Of a DNA stretch of 64,000 bases, positions 32,785 through 41,295 are shown piece by piece; the stretch's first letter is position 1; each line of letters opens with the position of its first letter. Location: NCBI GenBank assembly GCA_963803425.1, contig CAWDMA010000001.1:1612001-1676000 (forward strand). The letters are read 5' to 3'. Under the pieces are notes generated by a model. That model saw nothing but the letters and a program-made list of their open reading frames with translations. It did no database searches and was not told the DNA's origin. The position numbers and the translations under genes are program-made. The DNA is from DASPWW01 sp963803425. Lineage in GTDB: Bacteria; Actinomycetota; Thermoleophilia; Solirubrobacterales; 70-9.

Positions 32785-34487
32785 GTCTGCGCCGCCGCCG
32801 GCGCGCCGGCGGCAAGCCGCTCGTGCACCAGCCGCACCGCCATCGAGCCCTCCCCGACGGCGGACGCGCACCGCTTGATCGAGCCGGAGTGGACGTCGCC
32901 GACCGCAAAGACGCCGGGCCGGCTGGTCTCCAGGAAGAGCGGGCGCTGGCCGTCGTACTCGGCGAGGTCGTCGCCCTGCAGGTCGCGGCCCGTGAACAGG
33001 AAACCCGCGCGGTCGGTGGCGAGCTGATCGTCGAGCCACTCGGTGTGCGGTGAGGCACCGATGAAAACGAACAGGGCGTGGGCCGGGAGCTCGGTCCGCT
33101 CCCCGGTGCGGTTGTCCGCGACCGTCACCGACTCCAGCTCCCGATCGCCATTCAAGCCGACAACCTCGGTGTGACAGCGCACCTCGATCGAGTCGTGGCG
33201 ATGGATCTGGTCGACGAGGTAGCGCGACATCGACTTCCCGAGGTCGCCTCCCCGGATCAGCAGCCGGCAGCTCGCGGAGCGCTCGGACAGGAAGACCGCC
33301 GCCTGCCCGGCCGAGTTCCCACCGCCGACGACCACCACGGGGTCGCCCGTGCACATATGCGCCTCCGATCGGGTCGCGGCGTAGTACACGCCGACGCCCT
33401 CGAACTCCTCCAGCCTCGGGACGTCGAGGCGGCGATACTGCGCGCCCGTCGCCACGATCAGCGTCCTGCCGGTGGCGGTCTCGCCGTTCGACAGATGCAC
33501 CTCGTGGTGGCCGTGGGAGCTGGTCAGGTTCACGGCGGAGGCGGGCACCGTCAGCCGGGCGCCGAACTTGAGCGCCTGCACGGTTGCCCGCTGCGTCAGA
33601 TCCGCACCGGAGATCCCGGCCGGGAAGCCGAGGTAGTTCTCGATCCGCGCCGAGGTCGCCGCCTGTCCCCCCGACGCGACCGCCTCGACGCCCTGCACGT
33701 CGAGCCCCTCGGACGATGCGTACAGCGCCGCCGCCAGCCCCGCCGGACCGCCGCCGACGACGACCAGGTCGCACAGCGCCGGGACGGCTCCCCTCGAGCC
33801 CAGCCCGAGGGCCCGGCCGAGCTCGTCGTTGGTCGGGTTGCGGAGGATCTCGCCACGGCCCACCACCACGACGGGCGTCTCCGCCGGCTCGACCGAGAGG
33901 CTCGCCAGCAGCGCCTCGGCCTCCCGGTCCTGCTCCAGGTCGATCCACTGGTGCGGCATCCGGTTCCGCGACAGGAACTCGCGCAGACGCCGCGAGTCGA
34001 GCGAGAACCGCGACCCGATCAGCTTGATCCCCGTGCCGACGTCGATCAGGATCGAGCGCCGCGCCATGAACGCGCCCAGCAGGAACTCGCTCAGGCCCTT
34101 GTCCTCGGCGACGATCTCCCGCAGCCTCGCGATCGGGATCTGGATCACGGACCCCGGGTCCCGGACCACGCACGTGAGATAGAGCCGCTGGCCGGTGAGC
34201 ATGCTCATCTCGCCGAGAAAGCGCCGCGGGCCGTGGATCGCGATCAGCCGGTTCTCCTCGCCGTATCCCTGCACGATCGCCACGTACCCCGACTCGACGA
34301 TGAAGAAGTCGCTGTCCTCGTCGCCGGCCGCGAACAGGACGTCCCCGGGCGCGACCTCGCGGACCCTGCCGAGCCCGCGCAGCCTGTCCATCTGGCCGTC
34401 CTCGAGGCGGGGGAAGGCCCCCTCCCGCTCCGGCGTCTCCGGCGCTCCAGCGCCTATCGGGGGCTCGGCCGATCCCACGCGCGGCAC
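32781..34487 (-). CDS. Cyclic-nucleotide-binding domain fused to thioredoxin-reductase-like protein
   Basis: The 568-aa fusion has an N-terminal cNMP-binding domain (about 30-145, with GPRRFLGEMSMLTGQRLYLT as the phosphate-binding cassette), a linker domain of about 100 residues resembling a thioredoxin fold, and a C-terminal thioredoxin-reductase-like part (LVVVGGGPAGLAAALYASSE for FAD, VVVVGGGNSAGQAAVFLSER for NAD(P)H, GVFAVGDVHSGSIKRCASAV). The C-A-T-C redox pair of true reductases is absent: the position reads VQGVEAVASGGQAATSARIE. Activity could be switched by cAMP or another nucleotide. It ends convergent with the DsbA gene. Confidence 0.85.
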   Translation of the reverse strand: MPRVGSAEPPIGAGAPETPEREGAFPRLEDGQMDRLRGLGRVREVAPGDVLFAAGDEDSDFFIVESGYVAIVQGYGEENRLIAIHGPRRFLGEMSMLTGQRLYLTCVVRDPGSVIQIPIARLREIVAEDKGLSEFLLGAFMARRSILIDVGTGIKLIGSRFSLDSRRLREFLSRNRMPHQWIDLEQDREAEALLASLSVEPAETPVVVVGRGEILRNPTNDELGRALGLGSRGAVPALCDLVVVGGGPAGLAAALYASSEGLDVQGVEAVASGGQAATSARIENYLGFPAGISGADLTQRATVQALKFGARLTVPASAVNLTSSHGHHEVHLSNGETATGRTLIVATGAQYRRLDVPRLEEFEGVGVYYAATRSEAHMCTGDPVVVVGGGNSAGQAAVFLSERSASCRLLIRGGDLGKSMSRYLVDQIHRHDSIEVRCHTEVVGLNGDRELESVTVADNRTGERTELPAHALFVFIGASPHTEWLDDQLATDRAGFLFTGRDLQGDDLAEYDGQRPLFLETSRPGVFAVGDVHSGSIKRCASAVGEGSMAVRLVHERLAAGAPAAAQT

Positions 34488-34525
34488 GATACGGGAGCGA
34501 CCTGGGCGACCCGGGAAGGAGGGCC

Positions 34526-34708
34526 TTACTCGGGCCGCTCTTCCGCAGTCGCCGCGCCCACCGCGGCGCCGTCGGCACGGGGGAGCACGGGGCAGGCGGA
34601 CACGTGGCCGCCGCGGGCGGACTTCACCTCGATCGGCGGTGGGTCGACCCGGTGGCAGACCTCCTCGGCGATCGGACAGCGCGTGTGGAACCGGCAGCCG
34701 CCGGAAAT
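34526..34708 (-). pseudogene. C-terminal remnant of an oligopeptide ABC transporter ATPase (OppD/OppF-like)
   Basis: About 60 codons reading ISGGCRFHTRCPIAEEVCHR, then VDPPPIEVKSARGGHVSACP and ending EERPE-TAA at 34526. The G-C-R-F-H-T-R-C-P pattern is the Cys-rich tail of Opp/Dpp ATPases. No Walker motifs or start exist upstream: the frame stops making sense at about 34709, 34 bases before the SnoaL gene. It is a relic left by a deletion or insertion. Confidence 0.75.
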
Positions 34709-34742
34709 CTCATGCGGGAGGGGGCGGGATACTCAGCAGGCT

Positions 34743-35150
34743 ATGTCGGAGCAGAACGTGGAGATTGCGACGCGTTGGTACGAGGTCGCCACAAGCAAGA
34801 CGGAACTGCTGGCCGCGATGCCCAGGACCATGGCGTTCTGTCATCCCGACGTCGAGTGGAGCGCACCTGAAGACGGAACGATCTATCGGGGCCGCGAGGG
34901 AGTCAGGCAGCGGCTCGAGGAGTGGCTCGAGAGCTTCGGGGACTACAGATATGAGATCCAGCGGGTGATCGACTGCGGAGGCGATCAGGTTCTGGTCGAG
35001 GGAACCGAGGTGGGGAGCGGCGCGACGAGTGGTGCCGAGGTTCGCTCGACCAACTACGAGCTGCTCACGTTCCGGGACGGGATGATCGTGCGCATTCGCG
35101 AGTTCTACGACGAAGCCAATGCCCTCGAAGCCGCCGGGCTGGGGGAGTAG
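34743..35150 (+). CDS. SnoaL-like / NTF2-fold protein
   Basis: The 135-aa protein reads MSEQNVEIATRWYEVATSKT, VEWSAPEDGTIYRGREGVRQ, LEEWLESFGDYRYEIQRVID, and LLTFRDGMIVRIREFYDEAN with ALEAAGL at the end, all typical of the SnoaL/ketosteroid-isomerase-like fold. It may be an enzyme or a small-molecule-binding protein; no catalytic set can be assigned. It lies next to an Opp ATPase relic, which suggests a recent rearrangement. Confidence 0.85.
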   Translation: MSEQNVEIATRWYEVATSKTELLAAMPRTMAFCHPDVEWSAPEDGTIYRGREGVRQRLEEWLESFGDYRYEIQRVIDCGGDQVLVEGTEVGSGATSGAEVRSTNYELLTFRDGMIVRIREFYDEANALEAAGLGE

Positions 35151-35225
35151 GGCGCTCACTGCTCCCCCTGCATCTCGCGGAGCGTCGACAGCCCCCGCGC
35201 CTGCGTCACCGCCGGGTTCTCTGAG

Positions 35226-35299
35226 TGGGCCGGGGAGGACTCGAACCTCCGTCCCGCGGATTATGAGTCCGCTGCTCTGACCAGCTGAGCTACCGGCCC
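35226..35299 (-). tRNA. tRNA with CAT anticodon (Met elongator or Ile2)
   Basis: Read on the minus strand, a standard 74-base cloverleaf: acceptor GGGCCGG with its complement, D arm TAGCTCAGCTGGTCAGAGCA, anticodon loop CTCATAA, T arm with GGTTCGAGTCC. The discriminator is A and CCA is not encoded. CAT is shared by elongator Met and lysidine-modified Ile2; I cannot separate them by sight. Confidence 0.92.
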
Positions 35300-35346
35300 G
35301 GTCGGGTCGAGTATGGCGGAGAGATTCCCGCCATACTGACGCAGCG

Positions 35347-36144
35347 ATGGCGGACGACGCGGAGCTTCCGAGCCGCTACGTGGCGATCGGCGACAGCACG
35401 ACCGAGGGGCTGGGCGACCCCGCACCGGGCGGACGCCGGCACGTGGGGTTCGCGGACAGGCTCGCAGGCCGAATCGCGCGCGAGCGCGGCGAGCTGCTGT
35501 ACGCGAACCTCGGGATCCGGGGACGGAAGATCGGGCAGATCCGCGCCGAGCAGCTCGAACCCGCGCTCGCGATGAACCCGGACCTGGTGACGGTGGTCGG
35601 CGGGATCAACGACATCCTTCGTCCGCGGGTCGATCTCGCCGCGATCGCGGCGGACTTCGAGGCGATCGTCGCCGCGCTTCGCGAGTGCGGCGCCGCGGTG
35701 ATCGGGATGACCTACGTGGATCCCGCGCGGATCATGCCGGCGGCGCGGGGCGCGCGGCATCGTGTCCTCGCCTTCAACGAGCGGCTCCGCGAGATAGCGG
35801 CGCGGCACGGGGCCTCGATCGCCGACCTCGAGCGGCGCGGGGTCGTCGACCGGCGGCTGTGGTCGGTGGACCGGCTGCACGCCAACCCCGCAGGGCACGC
35901 GCGGATCGCCGCGGCGATGAGCGAGCAGCTCGGGCTCGAGCCTGATGTCGACCCGTGGGCGCCGCTGCCGCCCGCCGACCCGGTCCCCCGCGCCGCCCGG
36001 CTTGGCGCCAACGCAGCCTGGGCCGTCCGTCACATGGCGCCGTGGGTAATCCGTCGGATCCGAGGCCGCTCGTCCGGCGACGACATCGAGCCGAAGCGGC
36101 CCGCACTGGCGCCGGTCGGGCGAATAGATGAGGGGCCCCGCTAG
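35347..36144 (+). CDS. SGNH/GDSL-type hydrolase
   Basis: The 265-aa protein has block I GDSTTEGLGDP (catalytic Ser in a G-D-S context), Gly in LYANLGIRGRKIG, block III VVGGINDIL (Asn), and a D-x-L-H pair VDRLHANPAGH with the catalytic Asp and His. It has no signal peptide, so it is a cytoplasmic esterase or lipase-like enzyme. The C-terminal 60 residues are basic (IRRIRGRSSGDDIEPKRP). The substrate is unknown. Confidence 0.85.
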   Translation: MADDAELPSRYVAIGDSTTEGLGDPAPGGRRHVGFADRLAGRIARERGELLYANLGIRGRKIGQIRAEQLEPALAMNPDLVTVVGGINDILRPRVDLAAIAADFEAIVAALRECGAAVIGMTYVDPARIMPAARGARHRVLAFNERLREIAARHGASIADLERRGVVDRRLWSVDRLHANPAGHARIAAAMSEQLGLEPDVDPWAPLPPADPVPRAARLGANAAWAVRHMAPWVIRRIRGRSSGDDIEPKRPALAPVGRIDEGPR

Positions 36145-36166
36145 CGCGTCGAGTGGAGGGTGCCGG

Positions 36167-36502
36167 TCACGCGAGCTCCTCGGCCACCCTGCCGGCCTCG
36201 CCGAGCTTGTCGACGATCCAGAAGTCGGGCTGCTCCTCGACCACGGTCTCGACGTCGGGGCTGAGGTGGCCGGGTGAGACAGCAAACCGGTTCGGCCTGG
36301 AGCGAACCTGGTCCCAGTCCGCCGCCGTCAGCGGGATGCGGACGTCGCACTCGGCGCGCCAGCACTCGCACCGGAATCCGGCCGCGACGTACCCTTGCCT
36401 CATCCAGTCGGCCTTGCGCTCGTTCAGGCCGCGCGCCCAGGACTCGTTGTACGCGATTCGCTCTTCCCGCGAGCCGAGCGGAGGCTGAAGCGAGTCCTGC
36501 AT
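36167..36502 (-). CDS. Small conserved hypothetical protein
   Basis: From ATG 36502 a protein of about 111 residues reads SREERIAYNESWARGLNERK, CECWRAECDVRIPLTAADWD, RPNRFAVSPGHLSPDVETVV, and PDFWIVDKLGEAGRVAEELA. The C-E-C-W-x-x-E-C pattern could bind a metal. I recall similar short proteins as a common uncharacterised group in actinobacteria. An earlier start at 36523 adds MGVLWLL. Confidence 0.7.
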   Translation of the reverse strand: MQDSLQPPLGSREERIAYNESWARGLNERKADWMRQGYVAAGFRCECWRAECDVRIPLTAADWDQVRSRPNRFAVSPGHLSPDVETVVEEQPDFWIVDKLGEAGRVAEELA

Positions 36503-36559
36503 GAGAAGCCAAAGTACACCCAAACAGGGATCCGCTCAGTGGATTGCCGCGACGGCGAG

Positions 36560-36960
36560 CTAGCTCGAGTCCGCGATCTCGGCTTCGATCCGTTCGCGCC
36601 ATCCCTCTCGAACCGCGGCCGCTGAGCGGGATTTGACGGCGTGCTGGCCCATCCGAACCAGGCTTGTCGGCTTTTGCTCGAGATCCTTCCAGTCCAGGAA
36701 GTAGAGCCTGAACGTAGTTCGCTCGGACATGTCGATCACGATCCAGGACCGCCGCCCCGGGGCGCTGGGGAATCCGACCTTCGCCGATCCGAGGTCGACG
36801 GAAAGCCTGAGCGGGTCACCGCCGGAGCCCCCACTTCCGCCTGCGCCCCGAGCAGGCGCCTCAGCGCCTTCAGCTCCTTGGCCGAGTGCTCCTCCTCGGC
36901 GAACGCGATCTGCAGCTCCCCTCGCCGAAGCTCGAGCGACCGGCACCCGCGCCGCCGTCG
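36560..36960 (-). pseudogene. Broken hypothetical protein gene
   Basis: The distal part is in one frame: GGDPLRLSVDLGSAKVGFPS, then SWIVIDMSERTTFRLYFLDW and a helical end VREGWRERIEAEIADSS at TAG 36560. The proximal part LRRGELQIAFAEEEHSAKEL with KALRRLLGAQA is in another frame and has no clear start codon. A one-base shift near 36840, in a Gly/Ser linker, separates them. No family is recognised. It may be a decayed gene or a sequence error. Confidence 0.45.
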
Positions 36961-36989
36961 CGACGATCTGATTCCGCGGGCGCGGAAGG

Positions 36990-37112
36990 GACAGCGGGCT
37001 CCCGGTCGACCAGACCGTGCGGCAGACGTTCAGGGCCGAGCGCGGCAGGGCGGTGTGGTGGCGCATCTACGCCACCGAGCGGGAGGCGCTGGAGGCGGCC
37101 GGCGGCGTCTGA
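36990..37112 (+). pseudogene. SnoaL-like C-terminal remnant
   Basis: On the + strand, about 40 codons end in FRAERGRAVWWRIYATEREA with LEAAGGV and TGA 37112. The E-A-L-E-A-A-G tail is the same as at the end of the SnoaL gene at 34743. No start or upstream body is present, so this is a fragment of a second family member. Confidence 0.4.
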
Positions 37113-37120
37113 ACCCAACC

Positions 37121-38179
37121 TCAGAGCGATTCGGCCAGCGCGTCCAGCAGCGCCCGGTTGCGATCGGTCTGCCAGCGGCGGCCCTCGCACCGGTTACAGA
37201 CGTAGGCGAACACCAGGTCGGCGTCGGGATCGTGGAACCCGAGCGCTCCGCCGGCGCCGAAGTGGCCGTACGCGCGCGAGCCGGGACCCAACGGACGATC
37301 CGGCTGGGGGAGCTGGAAGCCGAGGCCGAACCGCGTGTTCCGATCGAGCGAGAAGTCCGGGCCGTCGGACCACGGCCGGGTCGCCTCAGCGAGCAGCTCG
37401 GCGTCGACCAGCTCCGGCAGCCGTGCGTACACCTCGGCGATCCCGCGAGCGCTCGCGTGGCAGTTCGAGCTCGGGATCTCGGCCGCGCGCCACCCGGTTG
37501 AGTTGACGGTGCCCAGGCCGGAAAGCTCGGGCGGATTCAGGTACGCCCGCAGCAGGAAGTGGCGACGCTCCTCGGTGATCTCGGCGCCGCCGTCGGCGGA
37601 CTCGCCGGGACCGAGGTCGAACACGAACTCGGCGACGTCCGCTCCGGGTGGGGCGCCGAACGTCACTCCCGCGCTGTCGCCGGCGAGCCGGGCGAAGCGC
37701 TCCCGAAGGCGCTCCCTCGCGGCGCGCCGCACGATCTCACCGCACAGGAAGCCGAACGTGTTGACGTGGTAGCCGTGGGTCGTACCGGGTTCCCACCACG
37801 GTTCCTGGGTGGCCAGCTCCCGGATGATCCAGTCCCAGTCGTAGATCGCCTCGCGCGGCACCTCGGCGCGAATCGCGGGGTGGCCGGCTTGGTGGGCGAG
37901 CACCTGGCGCAGCGTCGCCTCCTGCCATGCGGGAGCGTCGAGATCGAGGCCGAGCGACAGCACGGTGACCGCGGCGAATGCCTTCCCGACGCTGAACACG
38001 TCGACGACCGTGTCGGGCCTCCACGGTCTGGTCCGCTCGCTGTCCGCCCACCCTCCGCACAGGTCGACGACCACCTCACCGCCGACGCGGACCACGACGG
38101 CCGCGCCGATCTCGTCCTCGAGATTCGCGGCGAACGCGTCGCGGATCGGCGCGAACGCCGCATCACACGTGCCCTGCAC
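37121..38179 (-). CDS. Class C beta-lactamase-like serine hydrolase
   Basis: The 352-aa product has the serine-lysine pair S-x-x-K in VVDVFSVGKAFAAVTV and the tyrosine motif Y-x-N in THGYHVNTFGFLCGEIVR. The third motif region near GHFGAGGALGFHDPDADLVF is family-like. This is the EstB/LAAE-type group: esterases, amidases or D-amino peptidases rather than antibiotic-inactivating enzymes. There is no signal peptide, so it is cytoplasmic. The C-terminal CNRCEGRRWQTDRNRALLDA is usual. Confidence 0.88.
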   Translation of the reverse strand: MQGTCDAAFAPIRDAFAANLEDEIGAAVVVRVGGEVVVDLCGGWADSERTRPWRPDTVVDVFSVGKAFAAVTVLSLGLDLDAPAWQEATLRQVLAHQAGHPAIRAEVPREAIYDWDWIIRELATQEPWWEPGTTHGYHVNTFGFLCGEIVRRAARERLRERFARLAGDSAGVTFGAPPGADVAEFVFDLGPGESADGGAEITEERRHFLLRAYLNPPELSGLGTVNSTGWRAAEIPSSNCHASARGIAEVYARLPELVDAELLAEATRPWSDGPDFSLDRNTRFGLGFQLPQPDRPLGPGSRAYGHFGAGGALGFHDPDADLVFAYVCNRCEGRRWQTDRNRALLDALAESL

Positions 38180-38182
38180 GCG

Positions 38183-39169
38183 CTACTGGGTCACTTTGTC
38201 GAGCGCGTGGCGGAGCTCGTCGGCGCTGAACGCGCCCTCGATCTCAGTGCTCACGTTGCCGTCCTTGTCGAGCACGAACAGCCACGGCTCGGTGGACAGC
38301 CCGAAGGCCTTTACCGGCGGACGAAGGCCCTTGTCGATCTGGTTGTCCTTGTAGATCTCCTGGTGGATGAAGTCCACCTTGTCGCCGTACTCGGACTTCA
38401 CCTCCTCGGCCACGTCGACCACCGGGCCGCATACGCGGCTCTGGCACAGCGCCGGAGTGGCGAACAGCAGGACGGTGGGCTTGTGGCCGGCGGCGTCGGC
38501 GAGGTCGACGCCGTGCATCGTGTCCGGGGGGATCCGGGTGTCGATCTTGTCGAGGTTGCCGCCCGCCTTGCTGGCGGTGTCGGTGTGGACCACCGGCGCC
38601 TTGTCGCCGGGCTGCGGGATGTTGCTCTTGGCGCCGACGACGGCGCTCGGGGCGACCGAGCCCTGGAGCTTGTCGCCGTCGCGGGTGAGGGCGCCGATCC
38701 GCCACTCGCCGTTCGCGTTGAAGTCAACGTCCGCGACATACACGGCCTGGGCGGCGTCCGGGTCGTCGGCGGCGGTCTTCGAGCGGAAGGCAGGCTGGAC
38801 CTCGAGGCTCTCGACCCGCGCGGGGTAGGGGCCCTCGACCTTGCCGTGCTTGCCGGCTGACGCGTAGATCGCGACGTCGGCGTCGGTGATCTGCTCGTTG
38901 TCGAGCGTGAAGACGCCGAACCCGTAGCGGTCGTCTCCCTTCCGGAAGACCTGGCCCGTCGGCGAGATCACCGGCCCCTCGCCATCGGCCTCCTGGGCGA
39001 GGAACTGCTCCAGGCTGCGGTTGTCGGGCGCCGGGAAGCTGGAGGCGTCGGGTGCGTCCTTCGTGGCTACGGCCTCGTCGTCCGATGACCCGCCGCACCC
39101 GGCGAGCGCAAGCGCGCCGGCGGCGACCAGGCCGACGGTGAGCCGCGGTCCGAGGCGGTGGGCGAGCAT
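38183..39169 (-). CDS. Lipoprotein with thioredoxin-like domain
   Basis: The 328-aa product begins with a signal ending in lipobox LAGCGG. An N-terminal module (about 40-190) includes PTGQVFRKGDDRYGFGVFTL. A C-terminal thioredoxin-like domain reads PTVLLFATPALCQSRVCGPV, FIHQEIYKDNQID, and LSTEPWLFVLDKDGNVSTEI. The Cys pair C-x-x-x-x-C departs from C-x-x-C, so its redox role may differ from TlpA. The first half does not match a family I know. Confidence 0.75.
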   Translation of the reverse strand: MLAHRLGPRLTVGLVAAGALALAGCGGSSDDEAVATKDAPDASSFPAPDNRSLEQFLAQEADGEGPVISPTGQVFRKGDDRYGFGVFTLDNEQITDADVAIYASAGKHGKVEGPYPARVESLEVQPAFRSKTAADDPDAAQAVYVADVDFNANGEWRIGALTRDGDKLQGSVAPSAVVGAKSNIPQPGDKAPVVHTDTASKAGGNLDKIDTRIPPDTMHGVDLADAAGHKPTVLLFATPALCQSRVCGPVVDVAEEVKSEYGDKVDFIHQEIYKDNQIDKGLRPPVKAFGLSTEPWLFVLDKDGNVSTEIEGAFSADELRHALDKVTQ

Positions 39170-39268
39170 CGCGGCGACATCGTAGAGAGCGCGGCATAAG
39201 CCGACCTAAGCGAGAAGCACGCGGCCGATAGGGTGCGCACGGTCCTGGCAACGGCGGAGAGGAGTGGG

Positions 39269-40009
39269 ATGGCTGAGCGAGCGGCGCTGATCACGGGCGC
39301 GTCCAGCGGGATCGGACTGGCGATCGCGCGGGCGCTGGGTGAGGACGGATACGGCATCACCGTGTCGGCACGCAGGCCGGAGAAGCTGGAGCAGGCGGCG
39401 GAGGGGCTGCGCGGCGACGGCCTCGAGGTCGAGAGCGTGGCGGCGAACGTGATGAACGAGGACGAGGTGACGGGCCTGCTCGATGCGCACCGGGAGCGAT
39501 TCGGGCGCCTCGACGTGCTCGTCAACAACGCAGGGGTGGGGATCGGCGGCGAGATCGGCTCGCTCGATACGAAGCACATCGACATGCAGATCGGGGTGAA
39601 CCTGCGCTCCTACCTGATCGCGACGCGCGACGCGATGGCGATGCTGAAGGAGGCAGGCGGGGAGCACGGCAAGGCGCTGATCGTGAACATGGCGTCGGTG
39701 GCCGGCAAGTGGGGCCAGGGGTGGATCTCGGTGTACTCGGCGACGAAGGCCGGGGTGGTCGGGTTCAGCCAGGCCACCCAACGCGAGGTCGACCGCGCCG
39801 GGATCCAGGTGACGGCGTTCTGCCCCGGGCTTGTCGACACCGCGATGACGGAATGGGCGCGCGACTCGGTGGAGCAGGGGGCGATGATCCGACCGGAGGA
39901 CATCGCCGAGGGGGTGCGGTTCCTGCTGGCGATGTCGCCTAACGCGCGGATCCCGGAGATCGTGTTCAGCCGCATGGGGTCGACCCCGCCCGGCGACGCG
40001 GGGGTTTGA
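39269..40009 (+). CDS. Short-chain dehydrogenase/reductase (SDR)
   Basis: The 246-aa product starts at ATG 39269 after GGAGAGGAG. Cofactor motif ALITGASSGIGLAIARAL, NNAG in VLVNNAGVGIGGEIG, the catalytic Ser in NMASVAGKWGQ, and Y-x-x-x-K in VYSATKAGVVGFSQ. The Arg pair (ARRPEK) favours NADP. Its TGA overlaps the TTG of the glycosyltransferase, so it may act with that gene. Substrate not known. Confidence 0.92.
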   Translation: MAERAALITGASSGIGLAIARALGEDGYGITVSARRPEKLEQAAEGLRGDGLEVESVAANVMNEDEVTGLLDAHRERFGRLDVLVNNAGVGIGGEIGSLDTKHIDMQIGVNLRSYLIATRDAMAMLKEAGGEHGKALIVNMASVAGKWGQGWISVYSATKAGVVGFSQATQREVDRAGIQVTAFCPGLVDTAMTEWARDSVEQGAMIRPEDIAEGVRFLLAMSPNARIPEIVFSRMGSTPPGDAGV

Positions 40010-41190
40010 GCCGACTCAGCCTGCTGGTCGCCGCCTTCGGCGACGCGGGCCACGCGTTCCCGGCGATCGCGCTGGCGCGAGAGCTGACCGGACGCGGGCA
40101 CGAGGTGGTGGTGGAGACGTGGGAGAGGTGGCGGGCGCCGGTCGAGGGACTCGGGATCCGGTTCAAAGCGGCGGAGGAGTACCGGGTGTTCCCGCCGCCC
40201 GCGCCGGGCTCGAACGGGCCCGGCCCGGCGAGCGCCGCGAGAGCGCTGCAGCCGCTGCTCGAGGAGATCGAGCCGGATGTGGTGGTCAGCGACATCCTCA
40301 CGCTGGCGCCGGCGCTGGCGGCGGAGATCGCGGGGGTACCGCGGGCGACGCTGATCCCGCACCCTTATCCGGTCCAGGACGACGGCCTTCCGTTCTTCGG
40401 GTTCGGGGCGCGGGCGCCGCGGACGGCGCTCGGCCGGGCCGGGTGGCGAGCAGCGCAGCCGCTGCTGGACGCGGGCCTACGGCGGGGGCGGGCGGAGATG
40501 AACGGGGTGCGGGCCGAGCTGGGGCTGGCGCCTCAGGATCGGTTCCACGGGGGGATCAGCGACGGCTTGGCGCTCGTTGCGACGCTGCCCCAGCTCGAGT
40601 ACGCGCGCCGGTGGCCGGCGCACGTGCACGTGACCGGGCCGATGCCGTTCGAGCTCGGGCACCCGGCCGTGGAGCCGCCGGCCGGCGACGACCCGCTCGT
40701 GGTGGTCGCGCCGAGCACCTCGCAGGACCCCGAGGGCCGGCTGGTGCGGATGGCGCTGGGGGCGCTCGCCGGCGAGCCGGTGCGCGTCGTGGCGAGCACG
40801 AACCGGGACGGTGAGGCGGCCCGGGTGGCGGCGCCGGCGAACGCCGCGGTGGTCGACTGGCTGTCCTACTCGGAGGCGATGGCGGATGCGTCGCTGGTGG
40901 TGTGCCACGGCGGGCACGGCACCGTCGCGCGGTCGCTGGCGGCGGGCGTTCCGGTGCTCGTGTGTCCGGGGGTCGGCGACATGGCGGAGACCGGCGCCCG
41001 GGTGGCGTGGGCGGGCGCGGGCCTGATGGTGCCGCGACGGCTGGTCGCATCGCCGACGCTGCGGGTGGCGGCGCGGCGGGTGCTCGGCGACGAGCGGTTC
41101 GCCGCCCGGGCCGCGGAGATCGCGCGGTGGTCCGAGACGAACGACGGCGCCGCTGCCGGCGCCGATCTGGTGGAGCGCTACGCGGCCTGA
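40006..41190 (+). CDS. Glycosyltransferase, MGT/UGT-like (GT1 family)
   Basis: The 394-aa product has two Rossmann-like domains. The N-terminal acceptor side begins VAAFGDAGHAFPAIALAREL with the catalytic His (G-D-A-G-H), and the C-terminal donor side has VVDWLSYSEAMADASLVVCH with GGHGTVARSLAAGVPVLVCP, a variant of the GT1 H-G-G motif. It transfers a sugar to a small acceptor such as a lipid or polyketide. TTG 40006 overlaps the SDR stop. Confidence 0.85.
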   Translation: MSRLSLLVAAFGDAGHAFPAIALARELTGRGHEVVVETWERWRAPVEGLGIRFKAAEEYRVFPPPAPGSNGPGPASAARALQPLLEEIEPDVVVSDILTLAPALAAEIAGVPRATLIPHPYPVQDDGLPFFGFGARAPRTALGRAGWRAAQPLLDAGLRRGRAEMNGVRAELGLAPQDRFHGGISDGLALVATLPQLEYARRWPAHVHVTGPMPFELGHPAVEPPAGDDPLVVVAPSTSQDPEGRLVRMALGALAGEPVRVVASTNRDGEAARVAAPANAAVVDWLSYSEAMADASLVVCHGGHGTVARSLAAGVPVLVCPGVGDMAETGARVAWAGAGLMVPRRLVASPTLRVAARRVLGDERFAARAAEIARWSETNDGAAAGADLVERYAA

Positions 41191-41193
41191 AAG

Positions 41194-41267
41194 CTCCGGG
41201 GGTGGGGCTCGAACCCACAACCTCTCGGTTAACAGCCGAGCGCATCTACCAATTGAGCTACCCCGGA
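41194..41267 (-). tRNA. tRNA-Asn (GTT)
   Basis: Minus strand, 74 bases: acceptor TCCGGGG with its complement, D arm TAGCTCAATTGGTAGATGCG, anticodon loop CTGTTAA giving GTT, T arm GGGTTCGAGCCCC, discriminator G. CCA is not encoded. HNH and IS1595 relic genes lie just downstream. Confidence 0.95.
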
Positions 41268-41295
41268 TCAACGCGACCGTGTAGTCCAGAACCTG

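Noticed and set aside
35158..35220. Minus-strand peptide ENPAVTQARGLSTLREMQ ending in a stop, next to the CAT tRNA
   Set aside because: Looks like a protein tail but too short to name; no start or conserved motif.
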